DNA of 44,009 nucleotides from Candidatus Sulfotelmatobacter sp. (lineage in GTDB: Bacteria; Acidobacteriota; Terriglobia; Terriglobales; Acidobacteriaceae), in contig JASHPH010000045.1 of the NCBI GenBank assembly GCA_030038255.1, forward strand, positions 1 through 44,009. The letters run 5' to 3'. Below the pieces are notes generated by a model that was given only the letters and a program-made list of their open reading frames with translations, was not told the origin of the DNA and searched no databases. The position numbers and the translations under genes are program-made. Below, one piece after another: positions 24,306-33,362 of the stretch (the first letter of the stretch is position 1; each line of letters starts with the position of its first letter).

Positions 24306-24773
24306 CTACTTGCGTTTGCTTCGGCAGTGCGGATTAAGGATGCCGGTGCCCGGATCCGCATGCACGGACTCAAGCACGAGCACGCAAGATGCACGAATGT
24401 TTGTTCTCCTCTTATGAACAATCCACTGATAGTCAGGTGGGTAACGCTTCTCGGCCAGGAGAAGTGTCCAGTCTTCGAGCGACAACACTTCGGGAGGGAG
24501 CTTGAACATTCGGATTGTCTCGTCCCCTATCTCCGCGGTGAACGTGACGTTTTGGGCCCAGGTAGCTTCGGACGGAACCTCAAACCGACCGTCTCGAACA
24601 GGTACTTGCACGGAACGATTGTTGAAACTAAGCGTGACCTGATCGGGAGTGGGCACGTTTTGCCCGTCATGCTTTACCGTGAGCTTCATAACCATAGGCT
24701 GTTCCTGGGCGACTGCCGGTAGGAGCAACTGCAGCGCCACGGCGAGAACCGCGAATCTGCTCATTGTCATCAT
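24306..24773 (-). CDS. Secreted protein of unknown function
   Basis: About 155 residues with signal peptide MMTMSRFAVLAVALQLLLPAVAQ (three alternative Met starts) and a beta-rich mature part (VKHDGQNVPTPDQVTLSF...). The C-terminus ends in a basic HCRSKRK. No family recognised. It sits 18 nt after the end of hemL on the opposite side, reading in the same direction as hemL and likely downstream in the same transcript. Confidence 0.65.
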   Translation of the reverse strand: MMTMSRFAVLAVALQLLLPAVAQEQPMVMKLTVKHDGQNVPTPDQVTLSFNNRSVQVPVRDGRFEVPSEATWAQNVTFTAEIGDETIRMFKLPPEVLSLEDWTLLLAEKRYPPDYQWIVHKRRTNIRASCVLVLESVHADPGTGILNPHCRSKRK

Positions 24774-24791
24774 GTCACCGCCCGAAGAAGC

Positions 24792-26108
24792 TCAACTCTC
24801 CTTCACCGCCCCAAACGCCACCTTCGCCGCCGCAATCGTCTTCTGAATATCCTCGGCAGTGTGCGTCGCGCCTAGAAACGCCGCTTCAAACTGCGACGGA
24901 GGCAAATAAATCCCGTTGTCCAGCATCGACCGGAAGAACTTCCCAAACATCTCCGTATTCGACTTCGATGCCGACTCCCAATCCGTCACCGGCCTGTCAT
25001 TGAAGAACCACGTAAACATCGATCCCACGCGATTGTGCGTGAGCGCCACGCCCGCGTCTTTCGCCGCTGCCGCCACGCCCTCCACCAGTTCTCCACTCAT
25101 CTTCTCCAGCTGCGGATAAATCTCAGCCTTGCGCTCGCGCAACTGCTTCAGCATGGCGCACCCCGCCGCCATCGCCAGCGGATTCCCCGACAACGTCCCC
25201 GCCTGGTACATCGGCCCCAGTGGCGCCACCAGATCCATAATCTCGTTCGGCCCGCCATACGCACCCACCGGCAACCCTCCGCCAATAATCTTCCCCATCG
25301 TCGTCAGGTCCGGCTTGATGTTGTACAGCTCCTGCGCCCCGCCAAACGCCACGCGGAATCCCGTCATCACCTCGTCAAAAATCAGCACCGCCCGCTCTTT
25401 TTCCGTCAGCAGCCGCAGCCCCACCAGATAATCGTCCGCCGCCGGCACGCATCCCATGTTGCCCACCACCGGCTCAACAATCACGCACGCAATCTGATGT
25501 TTGAATTTCGAAAATGCGTGCTCCACCGCCGACAAATTGTTGAACGGCAGCGCCACCGTAAACTGCGTGAACTCCTCGGGAACCCCCGCCGATCCCGGAA
25601 TGCCCAGCGTCGCCACGCCCGAGCCCGCCTTCACCAGCAGCGCATCGGCATGCCCGTGATAGCAGCCTTCAAACTTCACAATGTATTTGCGTTTCGTGTA
25701 GGCCCGAGCCAGCCGGATCGCCGACATCGTCGCTTCCGTCCCCGAACTCACGAATCGCACTTTCTGCATATTCGGAAACGCCGACAGCACCAGCTCCGCC
25801 AAGTCCGCCTCCGACGGCGTCGACGCACCAAAGCTCGTCCCATTGCACGCCGCACCGACAATCGCATCCAGCACGGCAGGGTCCGCATGTCCCAGAATCA
25901 GCGGCCCCCACGAGCACACATAATCGATGTACTCGTTGTCATCTGCATCCCATGTGTGCGACGCTTTGCCACGCACAATGAATGGCGGATCACCGCCCAC
26001 CGAACGAAACGCCCGCACCGGCGAGTTCACGCCCCCCGGAATCATGCTTTCTGCGCGCTGTTGCAGCCGCCGCGACTGTTCGACTTTCCGTGATGTGGTG
26101 GACGCCAC
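24792..26108 (-). CDS. hemL: Glutamate-1-semialdehyde 2,1-aminomutase
   Basis: A PLP enzyme that forms 5-aminolevulinate in the C5 heme pathway. Signatures are [13 protein letters not shown] at the N-terminus, [24 protein letters not shown], the [10 protein letters not shown] block, [10 protein letters not shown], and the PLP-lysine region [12 protein letters not shown]. The start is set at GTG (26106-26108) because GGAGG lies 5 nt upstream and the product (438 aa) then has the normal N-terminus. The frame stays open upstream, but the extra residues do not look like the enzyme. Confidence 0.96.
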   Translation of the reverse strand: MASTTSRKVEQSRRLQQRAESMIPGGVNSPVRAFRSVGGDPPFIVRGKASHTWDADDNEYIDYVCSWGPLILGHADPAVLDAIVGAACNGTSFGASTPSEADLAELVLSAFPNMQKVRFVSSGTEATMSAIRLARAYTKRKYIVKFEGCYHGHADALLVKAGSGVATLGIPGSAGVPEEFTQFTVALPFNNLSAVEHAFSKFKHQIACVIVEPVVGNMGCVPAADDYLVGLRLLTEKERAVLIFDEVMTGFRVAFGGAQELYNIKPDLTTMGKIIGGGLPVGAYGGPNEIMDLVAPLGPMYQAGTLSGNPLAMAAGCAMLKQLRERKAEIYPQLEKMSGELVEGVAAAAKDAGVALTHNRVGSMFTWFFNDRPVTDWESASKSNTEMFGKFFRSMLDNGIYLPPSQFEAAFLGATHTAEDIQKTIAAAKVAFGAVKES

Positions 26109-26246
26109 CGATGCCTCCGCTGGGACAAAAAGGAATGAGAAGTAAGACGCCAACAAGACAGATGCGCCAGACCGGCACGCGTAACCGAATACTATAGCAG
26201 CGCCGCGCAAATCGAATTCATCAGATATTCATCGTTCTGAAACCGC

Positions 26247-26348
26247 CGCGCAATATCTGCGCGCTATCTTAGGTTCATCAAATTGCCCTTCTAACCGGGA
26301 GGGTTTAAAGGACGGTCTCGGGGGCTCCGGACTGTCCTTTTTGTTTTT
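26247..26348 (+). ncRNA. Candidate small RNA ending in an orphan intrinsic terminator
   Basis: A strong terminator lies on the plus strand: stem AAAGGAC (26307-26313) with GTCCTTT (26334-26340), extended inward by about five more pairs including G-U, then TTTTTGTTTTT. No plus-strand gene precedes it (hemL reads away on the minus strand). Upstream is another hairpin, CGCGCA-ATATC-TGCGCG (26247-26263). The simplest reading is a short non-coding transcript, but I see no convincing promoter and the exact 5' end is unknown. It could also be an antiterminated leader remnant. Confidence 0.4.
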
Positions 26349-26369
26349 CTCCCAAGGCGCACATGTAGA

Positions 26370-26387
26370 GACAGCCGCGCGGCTGTC
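26370..26387. repeat. Palindrome GACAGCCG-CG-CGGCTGTC (family B, copy 1)
   Basis: A perfect 18-bp palindrome followed by CGGTCGAG. A second copy with the same flank (GGACAGCCG-CCCT-CGGCTGTCC then GGTCGAG) is at 29221-29242. Confidence 0.75.
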
Positions 26388-26433
26388 CGGTCGAGCGCAG
26401 CTCCACAGTCATCGCAACCTCGTATGGCCCTGT

Positions 26434-26492
26434 CATCCTGAGCGAGGATCCTGCTTCGCGGACGCGAAGCAGGACCGCAGTCGAGGGATCCT
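26434..26492. repeat. Palindromic repeat with 12-bp arms
   Basis: Perfect hairpin TCCTGCTTCGCG-GA-CGCGAAGCAGGA (26449-26474), flanked by the near-direct repeats GAGCGAGGATCC and GTCGAGGGATCC. From general knowledge this GTCATCCTGAGCGA...GTCGAGGGATCC pattern is common in Acidobacteriota intergenic regions. Confidence 0.7.
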
Positions 26493-26560
26493 TTTCACAG
26501 CGACGCTCTCGAAAACCAAAAAGTAAGTCACGGTCGAACGAAGCTCGGCGGCATCCCTCT

Positions 26561-26624
26561 TATTAACCCCCGGTAACCCCACATCGTATTAACCCCCGTT
26601 AACCCCGCATCGTATAATTCCCCC
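26561..26624 (+). promoter_or_regulatory. mntR promoter with two TTAAC-N4-GTTAA boxes
   Basis: Two 26-bp tandem repeats (26561-26586 and 26587-26612, two mismatches) each hold a box: TTAAC-CCCC-GGTAA (26563-26576, one mismatch) and TTAAC-CCCC-GTTAA (26589-26602, perfect). TTAACC (26589-26594) sits at the -35 position, 18 nt before a consensus TATAAT (26613-26618). The GTG start follows 6 nt later, so the mRNA is probably leaderless. Binding here by the gene product would repress its own promoter. Confidence 0.7.
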
Positions 26625-27293
26625 GTGATCACCGTCTCGAAGGAAGACTACCTCAAATCCATTCTTGAAGCCGAAAGCGAAGGCGAAACCGTAATCTCCG
26701 CCCGCCTCGCCGACTTGCTGAAAGTCTCCCCGCCCGCCGTCACCATGGCGTTGCGACGTCTGAAGAAGGACGGCCTCGTTCGCGTCGTCGGCGGCGGCGA
26801 AATCCGCCTTACCGCAGCCGGACGCAAGATTGCCCGCAAGCTGTCCCTGCGCCATCACCTCATCGAGCGTATGCTGTCCGAGCTTTTCGGCATGGAATGG
26901 TGGAAGGTGCACGACGAGGCCGAGCGCCTGGAACACGCCGTCTCACCCGATTTCGAGGCCAAACTCCTGGCCAAACTCGGCTCGGGAGGCGCCTGCCCGC
27001 ACGGCAATCTCAGCGAACTTGAAGGCCCCGCCAGCCGCCGCCGCCGTGGCCTGGTGCTGCTGTCTGAAGCCGAGCCCGACCGTCCCTACACGGTTAGCGG
27101 TATCTACGAGCGCGATCGCGGTCTTCTAGAATTCCTGGAGCACCGCGGCATCCGCCCCGGCGCACGCCTCCGCCTGCTCGAACGCAACTACGACCAGACG
27201 CTCACTCTTTCCACGCCCTCAGGAAAAGTGTCTCTCGGCCCTGCCGCGTCTCAGCGTGTGTGGCTCTCTCCCGCAGCTCGCACGAAACAGTAA
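26625..27293 (+). CDS. mntR: MntR/DtxR-family metal-responsive repressor
   Basis: 222 residues: a winged helix (about 5-65), a dimerisation/metal domain (about 70-140) and a C-terminal FeoA/SH3-like domain (about 150-220). Compared with Bacillus MntR, D8, H77 and the E-x-x-E-H cluster (here E100, E103, H104) are kept, whereas E11 is replaced by Lys. The Cys of iron-sensing DtxR/IdeR is a Glu here, which favours manganese over iron; that is inference. The start is GTG with no ribosome-binding site. A related box lies before the NRAMP gene 150 nt downstream and before the porin at 33543. Confidence 0.9.
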   Translation: MITVSKEDYLKSILEAESEGETVISARLADLLKVSPPAVTMALRRLKKDGLVRVVGGGEIRLTAAGRKIARKLSLRHHLIERMLSELFGMEWWKVHDEAERLEHAVSPDFEAKLLAKLGSGGACPHGNLSELEGPASRRRRGLVLLSEAEPDRPYTVSGIYERDRGLLEFLEHRGIRPGARLRLLERNYDQTLTLSTPSGKVSLGPAASQRVWLSPAARTKQ

Positions 27294-27309
27294 TCTCACA
27301 AATAAATCT

Positions 27310-27374
27310 GGGTAGGGCCCGACTTCACTCGGGCCGTTGCGGGATTACCTAAGAACCGGCCTTTAGCCTCTGGG
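27310..27374. repeat. Palindromic repeat (family C, copy 4)
   Basis: GGCCCGA-CTTCAC-TCGGGCC followed by GGCCTTTAGCCTCTGGGG. It lies just after the mntR stop and before the NRAMP promoter. Confidence 0.65.
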
Positions 27375-27441
27375 GCGAGTGCCTTTATACTCGCGAGCCA
27401 CCGTCCTGCCCCGTTACCACCGCCATCGTCCTGAAGATTAG

Positions 27442-27471
27442 TTAACTATGGTTTATCGCATCGTGTATACT
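27442..27471 (+). promoter_or_regulatory. NRAMP gene promoter with TTAAC-N4-GTTTA box
   Basis: TTAAC-TATG-GTTTA (27442-27455) differs from the mntR box by one base in the right arm. Its TTAACT occupies the -35 position, 18 nt before TATACT (27466-27471), the same geometry as at mntR. The stretch GCATCGT before the -10 is also shared with the mntR promoter. The leader to the start codon is about 65 nt. Confidence 0.65.
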
Positions 27472-27544
27472 GACGCTAACCTGTAAACGTGCGAACGGTT
27501 CAGGTCTTGCCGTTTATTTCCGCTGAGCGAGGGAGTCCAGAACA

Positions 27545-28948
27545 TTGGTGGCATCGGAGGGGAGAACCGTTTCTAATGCGCCCGGCGACGTCGGAATCGT
27601 TTCCGGCAGCGTCGTCATCACGCACGAGGACATTGACCGTGCGCACGACCGTGAGCGGGTCTGGCAAACCCGCGCCCGTCGGGGCGTGTGGTCCCGCCTG
27701 CGCTTGCTCTGGCTGCTCGTCGGCCCTGGCATCCTCGTCATGCTCGGCGAGAACGACGGCCCCAGCATGCTCTCCTATGCCGCCACCGGAGCCCGCTTCG
27801 GCATCGGCTTCTTCCTCCCGTTTGTCGTCCTAACCTTCCTCATGGCCTGCGTAGTCCAGGAAATGACGGTCCGTCTCGGCGCCGCCACCCATCGCGGCCA
27901 CGCCGAATTGATTTTCGACCGCTTCGGCCCCTTCTGGGGATGGTTTTCCATGGCCGACCTCATGCTCGGCAACTTCCTCACGCTGGTCACCGAGTTCATT
28001 GCGATCCGCGCCGGCCTGGGCTACTTCGGCATTCGCCCATCGGTTGCAGTTCTGGGCGCGTGGCTCATCCTTTTCGCCGCCCTCATGGCCCACCGTTACT
28101 GGACCTGGGAGCGCGTCACCCTGACCGCTGCCATGTGCAATCTGATCTTTGTGCCAGTGGCTCTGTTGAGCCGACCTCATTGGACCGAGATCAGCGCCTC
28201 GCTCTTCAGTTGGCGGCCACTGCCCGGCGGCCTCACCCAGGGAACCGTGCTCATTCTGCTCGCCGATATCGGCGCCACCGTCACGCCCTGGATGCTGTTT
28301 TTCCAGCAGAGCGCCATCGCCGACAAGGGACTCACCACCCGCGACATTCGCGTCGGCCGCGTGGATACCGTGCTGGGCGCGACGTTGGCGGCGCTTGCCG
28401 CCCTCGCTACCATCATCGCCACGGCCCCGCTCTTCGCCCACGGCATGTCGGCCGACAATTTTGAAGCCGCCGCATTCGCCCAGGCCTTGCAGCCATTCGT
28501 TGGCCGCTGGGGCGCGGCTCTGTTTGCGCTTGGAATGTTTGAAGCCGGCATGGTTGCCGCCGTTACCATTTCCACTTCGTCGGCCTACGCCTTCGGAGAA
28601 GTCGCCAACCGTCCGCACAGCCTCAACCTTCCCTTCACCCAAGGCAAATCTTTCTATCTCGTCTTGCTCGCCGAAGCCGCGGCTGCCGCCGCACTCGTCC
28701 TCATTCCCGGCATTCCTCTGGTCTATATCGTCCTCGTCGTCAACGTGATCGCCGTGCTGGCCATGCCGCCAGCGCTGCTCTTTCTTTACATGCTGGTCAA
28801 CGATCGCGAAATCATGGGCGATCTCGTCAGCCCGTTGTGGGCGAACATTCTTGCACTCGGAGTCGTCATCGTCCTGATCGCGGCCGGTGTGCTCTTTGGC
28901 GTCAGCGTCGTTGCTCCCCACGCGCTCTCACTTTTCGGAGGCCACTAG
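27545..28948 (+). CDS. NRAMP-family divalent metal transporter with atypical motifs
   Basis: 467 residues with about 11 membrane segments and the family opening LLVGPGILVMLGENDGPS. In classical NRAMP proteins the first metal-binding motif is DPGN and the helix-6 motif is MPH. Here they read D71-GPS (GENDGPS) and TPW (T247-P248-W249), as in NRAMP-related divergent clades. Some of those transport magnesium or other ions, so specificity is uncertain. Regulation by a manganese-type repressor box argues for manganese. The N-terminal extension of about 50 residues is charged. The start is TTG (27545) with GAGGGAG 9 nt upstream; GTG at 27548 is an alternative. Confidence 0.88.
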   Translation: MVASEGRTVSNAPGDVGIVSGSVVITHEDIDRAHDRERVWQTRARRGVWSRLRLLWLLVGPGILVMLGENDGPSMLSYAATGARFGIGFFLPFVVLTFLMACVVQEMTVRLGAATHRGHAELIFDRFGPFWGWFSMADLMLGNFLTLVTEFIAIRAGLGYFGIRPSVAVLGAWLILFAALMAHRYWTWERVTLTAAMCNLIFVPVALLSRPHWTEISASLFSWRPLPGGLTQGTVLILLADIGATVTPWMLFFQQSAIADKGLTTRDIRVGRVDTVLGATLAALAALATIIATAPLFAHGMSADNFEAAAFAQALQPFVGRWGAALFALGMFEAGMVAAVTISTSSAYAFGEVANRPHSLNLPFTQGKSFYLVLLAEAAAAAALVLIPGIPLVYIVLVVNVIAVLAMPPALLFLYMLVNDREIMGDLVSPLWANILALGVVIVLIAAGVLFGVSVVAPHALSLFGGH

Positions 28949-29179
28949 ATGATGCAGCCCCAATTCCGTTCCGCTCCCGCCTCTGAAGTCAGCCGCGAAG
29001 ATCTCGCCTCTGTCGTCTCTGCTCTCGAGCCCGACCAGCTCATCTCCGCCAAGCAGCTTCACCACTGCCCACGCCGCAGCCTGACTGCAACCGAAAAATT
29101 TCTCTTCTGGTTTCTCCGGCTCTACCTCGTCTTCATGTTCGGCGTCGTCCTCTACCAGGTCTGGACCGGAATTCGCTAG
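28949..29179 (+). CDS. Small membrane protein linked to the NRAMP gene
   Basis: 76 residues starting at the ATG directly after the NRAMP stop codon, with GGAGG inside the end of that gene as ribosome-binding site, so translation is coupled. The N-terminal half is polar and contains HHC (38-40). The C-terminal half has one membrane segment ([22 protein letters not shown]). I know no family for it. It could be an accessory subunit or a regulator of the transporter; this is inference from position. Confidence 0.75.
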   Translation: MMQPQFRSAPASEVSREDLASVVSALEPDQLISAKQLHHCPRRSLTATEKFLFWFLRLYLVFMFGVVLYQVWTGIR

Positions 29180-29220
29180 AGACCATGCGCAACAGCCCCC
29201 ATTAGCCCAGGTTTATGTCG

Positions 29221-29406
29221 GGACAGCCGCCCTCGGCTGTCCGGTCGAGGGAAGCTCGACGGGCTTCGACTGGCTCCCGATGCCGCTGCGCTCGGGCCGG
29301 AGCATCAGCCGGCAATCCCAGCCGCGAAGCGGCGGAATGTGAAAGCCCGGCACGGCAGTGCCGGGTAAGGCGCGAACAGGAAAACGAGTCCCGCAAGGGA
29401 CGGCAC
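29221..29406. repeat. Composite repeats, family B copy 2 and family A copy 2
   Basis: GGACAGCCG-CCCT-CGGCTGTCC (29221-29242, perfect 9-bp arms) followed by CGGTCGAG. The family A element is at 29317-29406 with core CCCGGCAC-GGCA-GTGCCGGG (29346-29365) and the closing GAGTCCCGCAAGGGACGGCAC. The whole gap from 29180 to 29546 is filled by these repeats and holds no gene. Confidence 0.8.
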
Positions 29407-29546
29407 GGAACTCACCCACAATCCTTGAGTCCCCCCACTAGCTCGCCAACCCTACGCAAACCCACCCCCCACGCATTACACTAATGAAGTTGCACTCAGC
29501 CCGGCGTCGCTCGCCTTCGCCCGGATCATTCCGAAGGATGGCAATC

Positions 29547-32321
29547 ATGTCTGTGAACAGCTTCAACACCCGCTCTACCCTTAAAGTCGGCAGCAAAGAA
29601 TACGAAATCTACCGCCTCGACGCGCTCGACCAGCAGGGAATCTCCACCAAACACCTGCCTTTTTCTCTACGCATCCTGCTCGAGAACCTGCTCCGCACCG
29701 AAGACGGCCGCAACGTCACCAAGGAAGAAATCCGCGCCCTCGCCGGCTGGAACAAAAACTCGAAGCCCGAGAAAGAGATCGCCTTCACGCCCAGCCGCGT
29801 TCTTCTTCAAGATTTCACCGGCGTTCCCTGCGTGGTCGATCTCGCCGCCATGCGTGACGCCATGAAGACCCTCGGCGGCGATCCCTCACTCATCAATCCG
29901 CTGCAGCCTGTCGAACTCGTCATCGATCATTCCGTGCAGGTCGACGAATTCGGCTCGCCCAACGCCCTCGACATGAACGCCCTGCTCGAATTTCAGCGCA
30001 ACAAGGAGCGCTACTCCTTCCTCCGCTGGGGCCAGACCGGATTCCGCAATCTCGCGATCGTCCCTCCCGACACCGGCATCGTCCACCAGGTCAATCTCGA
30101 ATATCTCGCTCGCGTGGTCTTCGTTCACGAGCCGAACGGCGACCGAACCACAAAACCCACCGCCTACCCCGACACGTTAGTCGGCACAGACAGCCACACC
30201 GTCATGGTCAATGGGTTGGGCGTTCTCGGATGGGGCGTCGGCGGCATCGAAGCCGAGGCCGCTATGCTAGGCCAACCCGTCTCCATGCTGATTCCCCTCG
30301 TCGTCGGCGTAAAACTCACCAACCGCCTGCGTGAAGGTGCCACCGCCACCGATCTCGTCCTCACCATCACCGAGATGCTTCGCAAGCACGGCGTCGTGGG
30401 CAAATTTGTCGAATATTTCGGCCCCGGCCTGCGCGATCTGCCTCTCGCCGATCGCGCCACCATCGCCAACATGGCTCCGGAATACGGCGCGACCTGCGGC
30501 ATCTTCCCCATCGACAAAGAAAGCTTGCGCTACCTGCGCCTCACCGGCCGCAGCGACGAACAAATTGCTCTCGTCGAGGCCTACGCCTGCGCGCAAGGAC
30601 TCTTCCACGACGAAAAAACTCCCGAAGCCGAATACTCCGAACTGCTCACGCTCGATCTTGCCACCGTCGAGCCCAGCCTCGCCGGGCCGAAGCGCCCGCA
30701 GGATCGCGTCGTCTTGTCGCAGGCCGGAGAATCCTTCCACAAAGCCCTGCCCTCCCTGATGAAGCCGAAGACTGCGGCGAAGGCCACGGCGCCAACTAAC
30801 GGAAATCCCCTGAAGGATTCGCTCCAGCACGGTAGCGTCGTCATCGCCGCCATCACGTCCTGCACCAACACGTCGAATCCCTTCGTCCTGATCGGCGCCG
30901 GACTTCTCGCCAAAAAAGCCGTCGAAAAAGGCCTGACCGTTCCGCCGTGGGTCAAGACCTCGCTCGCGCCCGGCTCGAAAGTTGTCCGCGACTATCTCGA
31001 AAACGCAGGCCTGATGCCCTATCTCGAGAAGCTGAAGTTTCATCTCGTCGGCTACGGCTGCACGACCTGCATCGGCAACTCTGGTCCACTGCCCGAGGAA
31101 GTCTCGAAAGCCATCGACGAAAAAGAGCTCGTCGTCGCCAGCGTGCTCTCGGGCAATCGCAACTTCGAAGGCCGCATCAATTCCGAAGTCCGCGCCAACT
31201 ATCTCATGTCGCCGCCTCTGGTCGTCGCCTTCGCTCTCGCCGGACGCATCGACATCGACCTGCGCAAAGACCTGCTCGGCAAAGATCGCGCGGGCAAGCC
31301 CGTCTACCTCGCCGACATCTGGCCGTCCTCACGAGAAATCGAAGAGACCATGCAGCAGTCGATCTCTTCCGAAATGTTCACCAAGTCCTACGGCGAAGTT
31401 TTCCAGGGCGATGAGCGCTGGCGCGGCATCGTCGTACCCAAGGGCGAGACCTACAACTGGGAGAAAGATTCCACCTACATTCGCCGCGCGCCCTACTTCG
31501 ACGACATGGCCGTGAAACCCGCGCCCGTGGCCGAAATCAAAAAAGCCCGCGTGCTCGCTGTGCTCGGCGACAGCGTCACCACCGACCACATTTCGCCCGC
31601 CGGCTCCATCAAGAAAGACAGTCCCGCCGGAAAATATCTGCAGGAGCACGGGGTCAAGCCCGCTGACTTCAACTCTTACGGCTCGCGCCGCGGCAATCAC
31701 GAAGTCATGGTGCGCGGAACCTTCGCCAACGTCCGCCTGCGCAACAAGCTGGTCTCGACCGAAGGCGGATTCACCCGCCACCTTCCCACCAACACCGAAA
31801 TGTCGATCTTCGATGCCAGCGAAAAATACCGCGCCGACGGAACTCCGCTGATCGTTTTGGCAGGAAAAGAGTACGGCTCAGGCTCATCCCGCGACTGGGC
31901 CGCCAAAGGTCCGGCCCTGCTCGGAGTTCGCGCCGTGATCGCCGAAAGCTACGAGCGCATTCACCGCTCGAACCTGGTCGGCATGGGCATTCTCCCGCTG
32001 CAGTTCCCCGCGGGCCAGAACGCCGAATCGCTCAAGCTGACGGGCGAGGAGACGTTCGACATCACCAGCATCCGCGACCTGATCGAGCACTACGCCCCCG
32101 GCCGCACGGTGAAGGTGAAAGCAACTGGACCAGACGCGGCAGGCGCATCCGGTACCCATCCACAAAAAGGAGCCTCTAGCGGTTCTAAGAAGACGATCGA
32201 GTTCGATGCCCTGGTTCGCATCGACACACCGCAAGAAGCGCTCTACTACGCCAACGGCGGCATCCTGCAGTACGTCCTGCGCCAGTTGCTGGCGACGAAG
32301 CCGCAGGCGGTGGGCGTGTAG
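29547..32321 (+). CDS. acnA: Aconitate hydratase
   Basis: The TCA-cycle enzyme interconverting citrate and isocitrate with a 4Fe-4S cluster, of the AcnA/IRP1-like type (924 aa). Cluster ligands lie in SCTNTSNP and [10 protein letters not shown]. The substrate-binding segments [16 protein letters not shown] and [15 protein letters not shown] are present, as is the swivel domain with [13 protein letters not shown]. Start ATG at 29547 has AAGGA 8 nt upstream; longer in-frame starts are possible but add non-homologous residues. It is monocistronic, and the gene at 32327 converges on it. Confidence 0.96.
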   Translation: MSVNSFNTRSTLKVGSKEYEIYRLDALDQQGISTKHLPFSLRILLENLLRTEDGRNVTKEEIRALAGWNKNSKPEKEIAFTPSRVLLQDFTGVPCVVDLAAMRDAMKTLGGDPSLINPLQPVELVIDHSVQVDEFGSPNALDMNALLEFQRNKERYSFLRWGQTGFRNLAIVPPDTGIVHQVNLEYLARVVFVHEPNGDRTTKPTAYPDTLVGTDSHTVMVNGLGVLGWGVGGIEAEAAMLGQPVSMLIPLVVGVKLTNRLREGATATDLVLTITEMLRKHGVVGKFVEYFGPGLRDLPLADRATIANMAPEYGATCGIFPIDKESLRYLRLTGRSDEQIALVEAYACAQGLFHDEKTPEAEYSELLTLDLATVEPSLAGPKRPQDRVVLSQAGESFHKALPSLMKPKTAAKATAPTNGNPLKDSLQHGSVVIAAITSCTNTSNPFVLIGAGLLAKKAVEKGLTVPPWVKTSLAPGSKVVRDYLENAGLMPYLEKLKFHLVGYGCTTCIGNSGPLPEEVSKAIDEKELVVASVLSGNRNFEGRINSEVRANYLMSPPLVVAFALAGRIDIDLRKDLLGKDRAGKPVYLADIWPSSREIEETMQQSISSEMFTKSYGEVFQGDERWRGIVVPKGETYNWEKDSTYIRRAPYFDDMAVKPAPVAEIKKARVLAVLGDSVTTDHISPAGSIKKDSPAGKYLQEHGVKPADFNSYGSRRGNHEVMVRGTFANVRLRNKLVSTEGGFTRHLPTNTEMSIFDASEKYRADGTPLIVLAGKEYGSGSSRDWAAKGPALLGVRAVIAESYERIHRSNLVGMGILPLQFPAGQNAESLKLTGEETFDITSIRDLIEHYAPGRTVKVKATGPDAAGASGTHPQKGASSGSKKTIEFDALVRIDTPQEALYYANGGILQYVLRQLLATKPQAVGV

Positions 32322-32326
32322 CCGCT

Positions 32327-32823
32327 TCACGGGTTTCGCTGAGCAGCCTCCTGCAGCCTTTTCTTTGCGATAAGCAAAGCTTGGACCGTTGGCCGGTGCT
32401 GGGGTCGTTTGTCTTAATGTAGCCATTGGCCTTCAGCGTTTTTTCGAGGACGGAGCGGAATAAGGCCGAGGCGGCCCTATTCGCGCCGAACGCAGCGCAA
32501 CGTTCCGCCTCGCGGAATTCGGACTTTATATCGTTGGGAACGTCCTTCGGCAGCGGTGCCTCATCGGGTGTGATCGGGTAAAAAGCTTCTAGCACGGCCG
32601 TTTGGGCACTCCCGTTGTCGGGAATTGTTGACAGCCCCCCTCTGCCGCACCTCGCGCACTGGGAGAAGAAGTAAAGCACCCGGTGGTAATTCTTTCCGTT
32701 GTAGGTGTGTGGGCCCGCTACGGCCGACGACTGCTTCTGGTCGAAGCTCGTGATCGCCTTGCAACTAGGGCAATAGGCGGAAATAGTATAGTTGTTCCCC
32801 AGTAACGGTTTCACCCGACCCAT
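32327..32823 (-). pseudogene. Truncated or frameshifted zinc-ribbon / DUF4145-like gene
   Basis: The frame starts at ATG 32821-32823 (MGRVKPLLGNNYTISAYCPSCK). It has two Cys pairs (CPSC and CARC), as in a zinc ribbon. Next comes the helix segment REAERCAAFGANRAASALFRSVLEKTLKANGY, resembling the DUF4145 family. After about residue 140 the similarity stops and the frame runs on into aconitase. In another frame a stretch resembling protein (QALLIAKKRLQEAAQ) ends in TGA at 32327-32329, six bases past the aconitase stop. That is a natural gene end, so a frameshift near 32380 or loss of the 3' part is likely. Confidence 0.55.
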
Positions 32824-32895
32824 CCTCTCTACAGAGCACTGTGCGAGGCGCCCGGGGGGAGGCCTCCAACGAATTCTACCGGACATCGGCATTCG

Positions 32896-33108
32896 TTACA
32901 GATCGCCCGGTTTCAATCCGGTTTTCTTGGCGATGCGGGCCAGCATTGCTGGGCCAATCTCGTCATTGTCATGGAAGGCCCAGATGTAATTCCCGTAGTT
33001 GGGATGAGTGAGCTTCTTGTGCGAGCCGACCTGTCGAACGAATGTCCAGCCGATTTTGAGGAGTGCCTTGTAAACGATTCGAGCCTTGGTGCTCGGCCAC
33101 TCACTCAC
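32896..33108 (-). CDS. hicA: HicA-family mRNA interferase toxin
   Basis: 70 residues with the double-stranded-RNA-binding-like fold of HicA: GWTFVRQVGSHKKLTHP contains the catalytic His (H30) in the GSH motif, then WAFHDNDEIGPAMLARIAKKTGL. HicA cleaves mRNA and tmRNA when not bound by HicB. It starts with GTG, overlapping the HicB stop by 4 nt (GTGA). Confidence 0.9.
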   Translation of the reverse strand: MSEWPSTKARIVYKALLKIGWTFVRQVGSHKKLTHPNYGNYIWAFHDNDEIGPAMLARIAKKTGLKPGDL

Positions 33109-33359
33109 GCGATGTGGCGCTCCAGGCTGATCGAGTTGGGAGGAGCCTGCTGGGAGTGCTCAACGTCGTCGGCGACGGAACGAAGCGCGATCGCATAGGC
33201 CTTGTTGATCGCTTCTTCCTTGGTTACTCCGTAGGCCAGCGCGCCGGGAACTTGTGGGATCTCGGCAATCCAGCGGCCGTCGGCCTCCAGCTCGGTCTCT
33301 ACGATGAATCGCAAGTCTTGGCTCCTGGTGCCCTGCGGCGGTTTGCGCTCGGTACTCAT
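33105..33359 (-). CDS. hicB: HicB-family antitoxin
   Basis: 84 residues; the partial RNase H-like HicB fold shows LRFIVETELEADGRWIAEIPQVPGALAYGVTKEEA (position about 16-50). There is no separate DNA-binding domain at the C-terminus, so it is the short form. It lies upstream of hicA, with translational coupling. A 42-nt inverted repeat begins 4 nt before its ATG and is the probable operator. Confidence 0.85.
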   Translation of the reverse strand: MSTERKPPQGTRSQDLRFIVETELEADGRWIAEIPQVPGALAYGVTKEEAINKAYAIALRSVADDVEHSQQAPPNSISLERHIA

Positions 33360-33362
33360 ATA

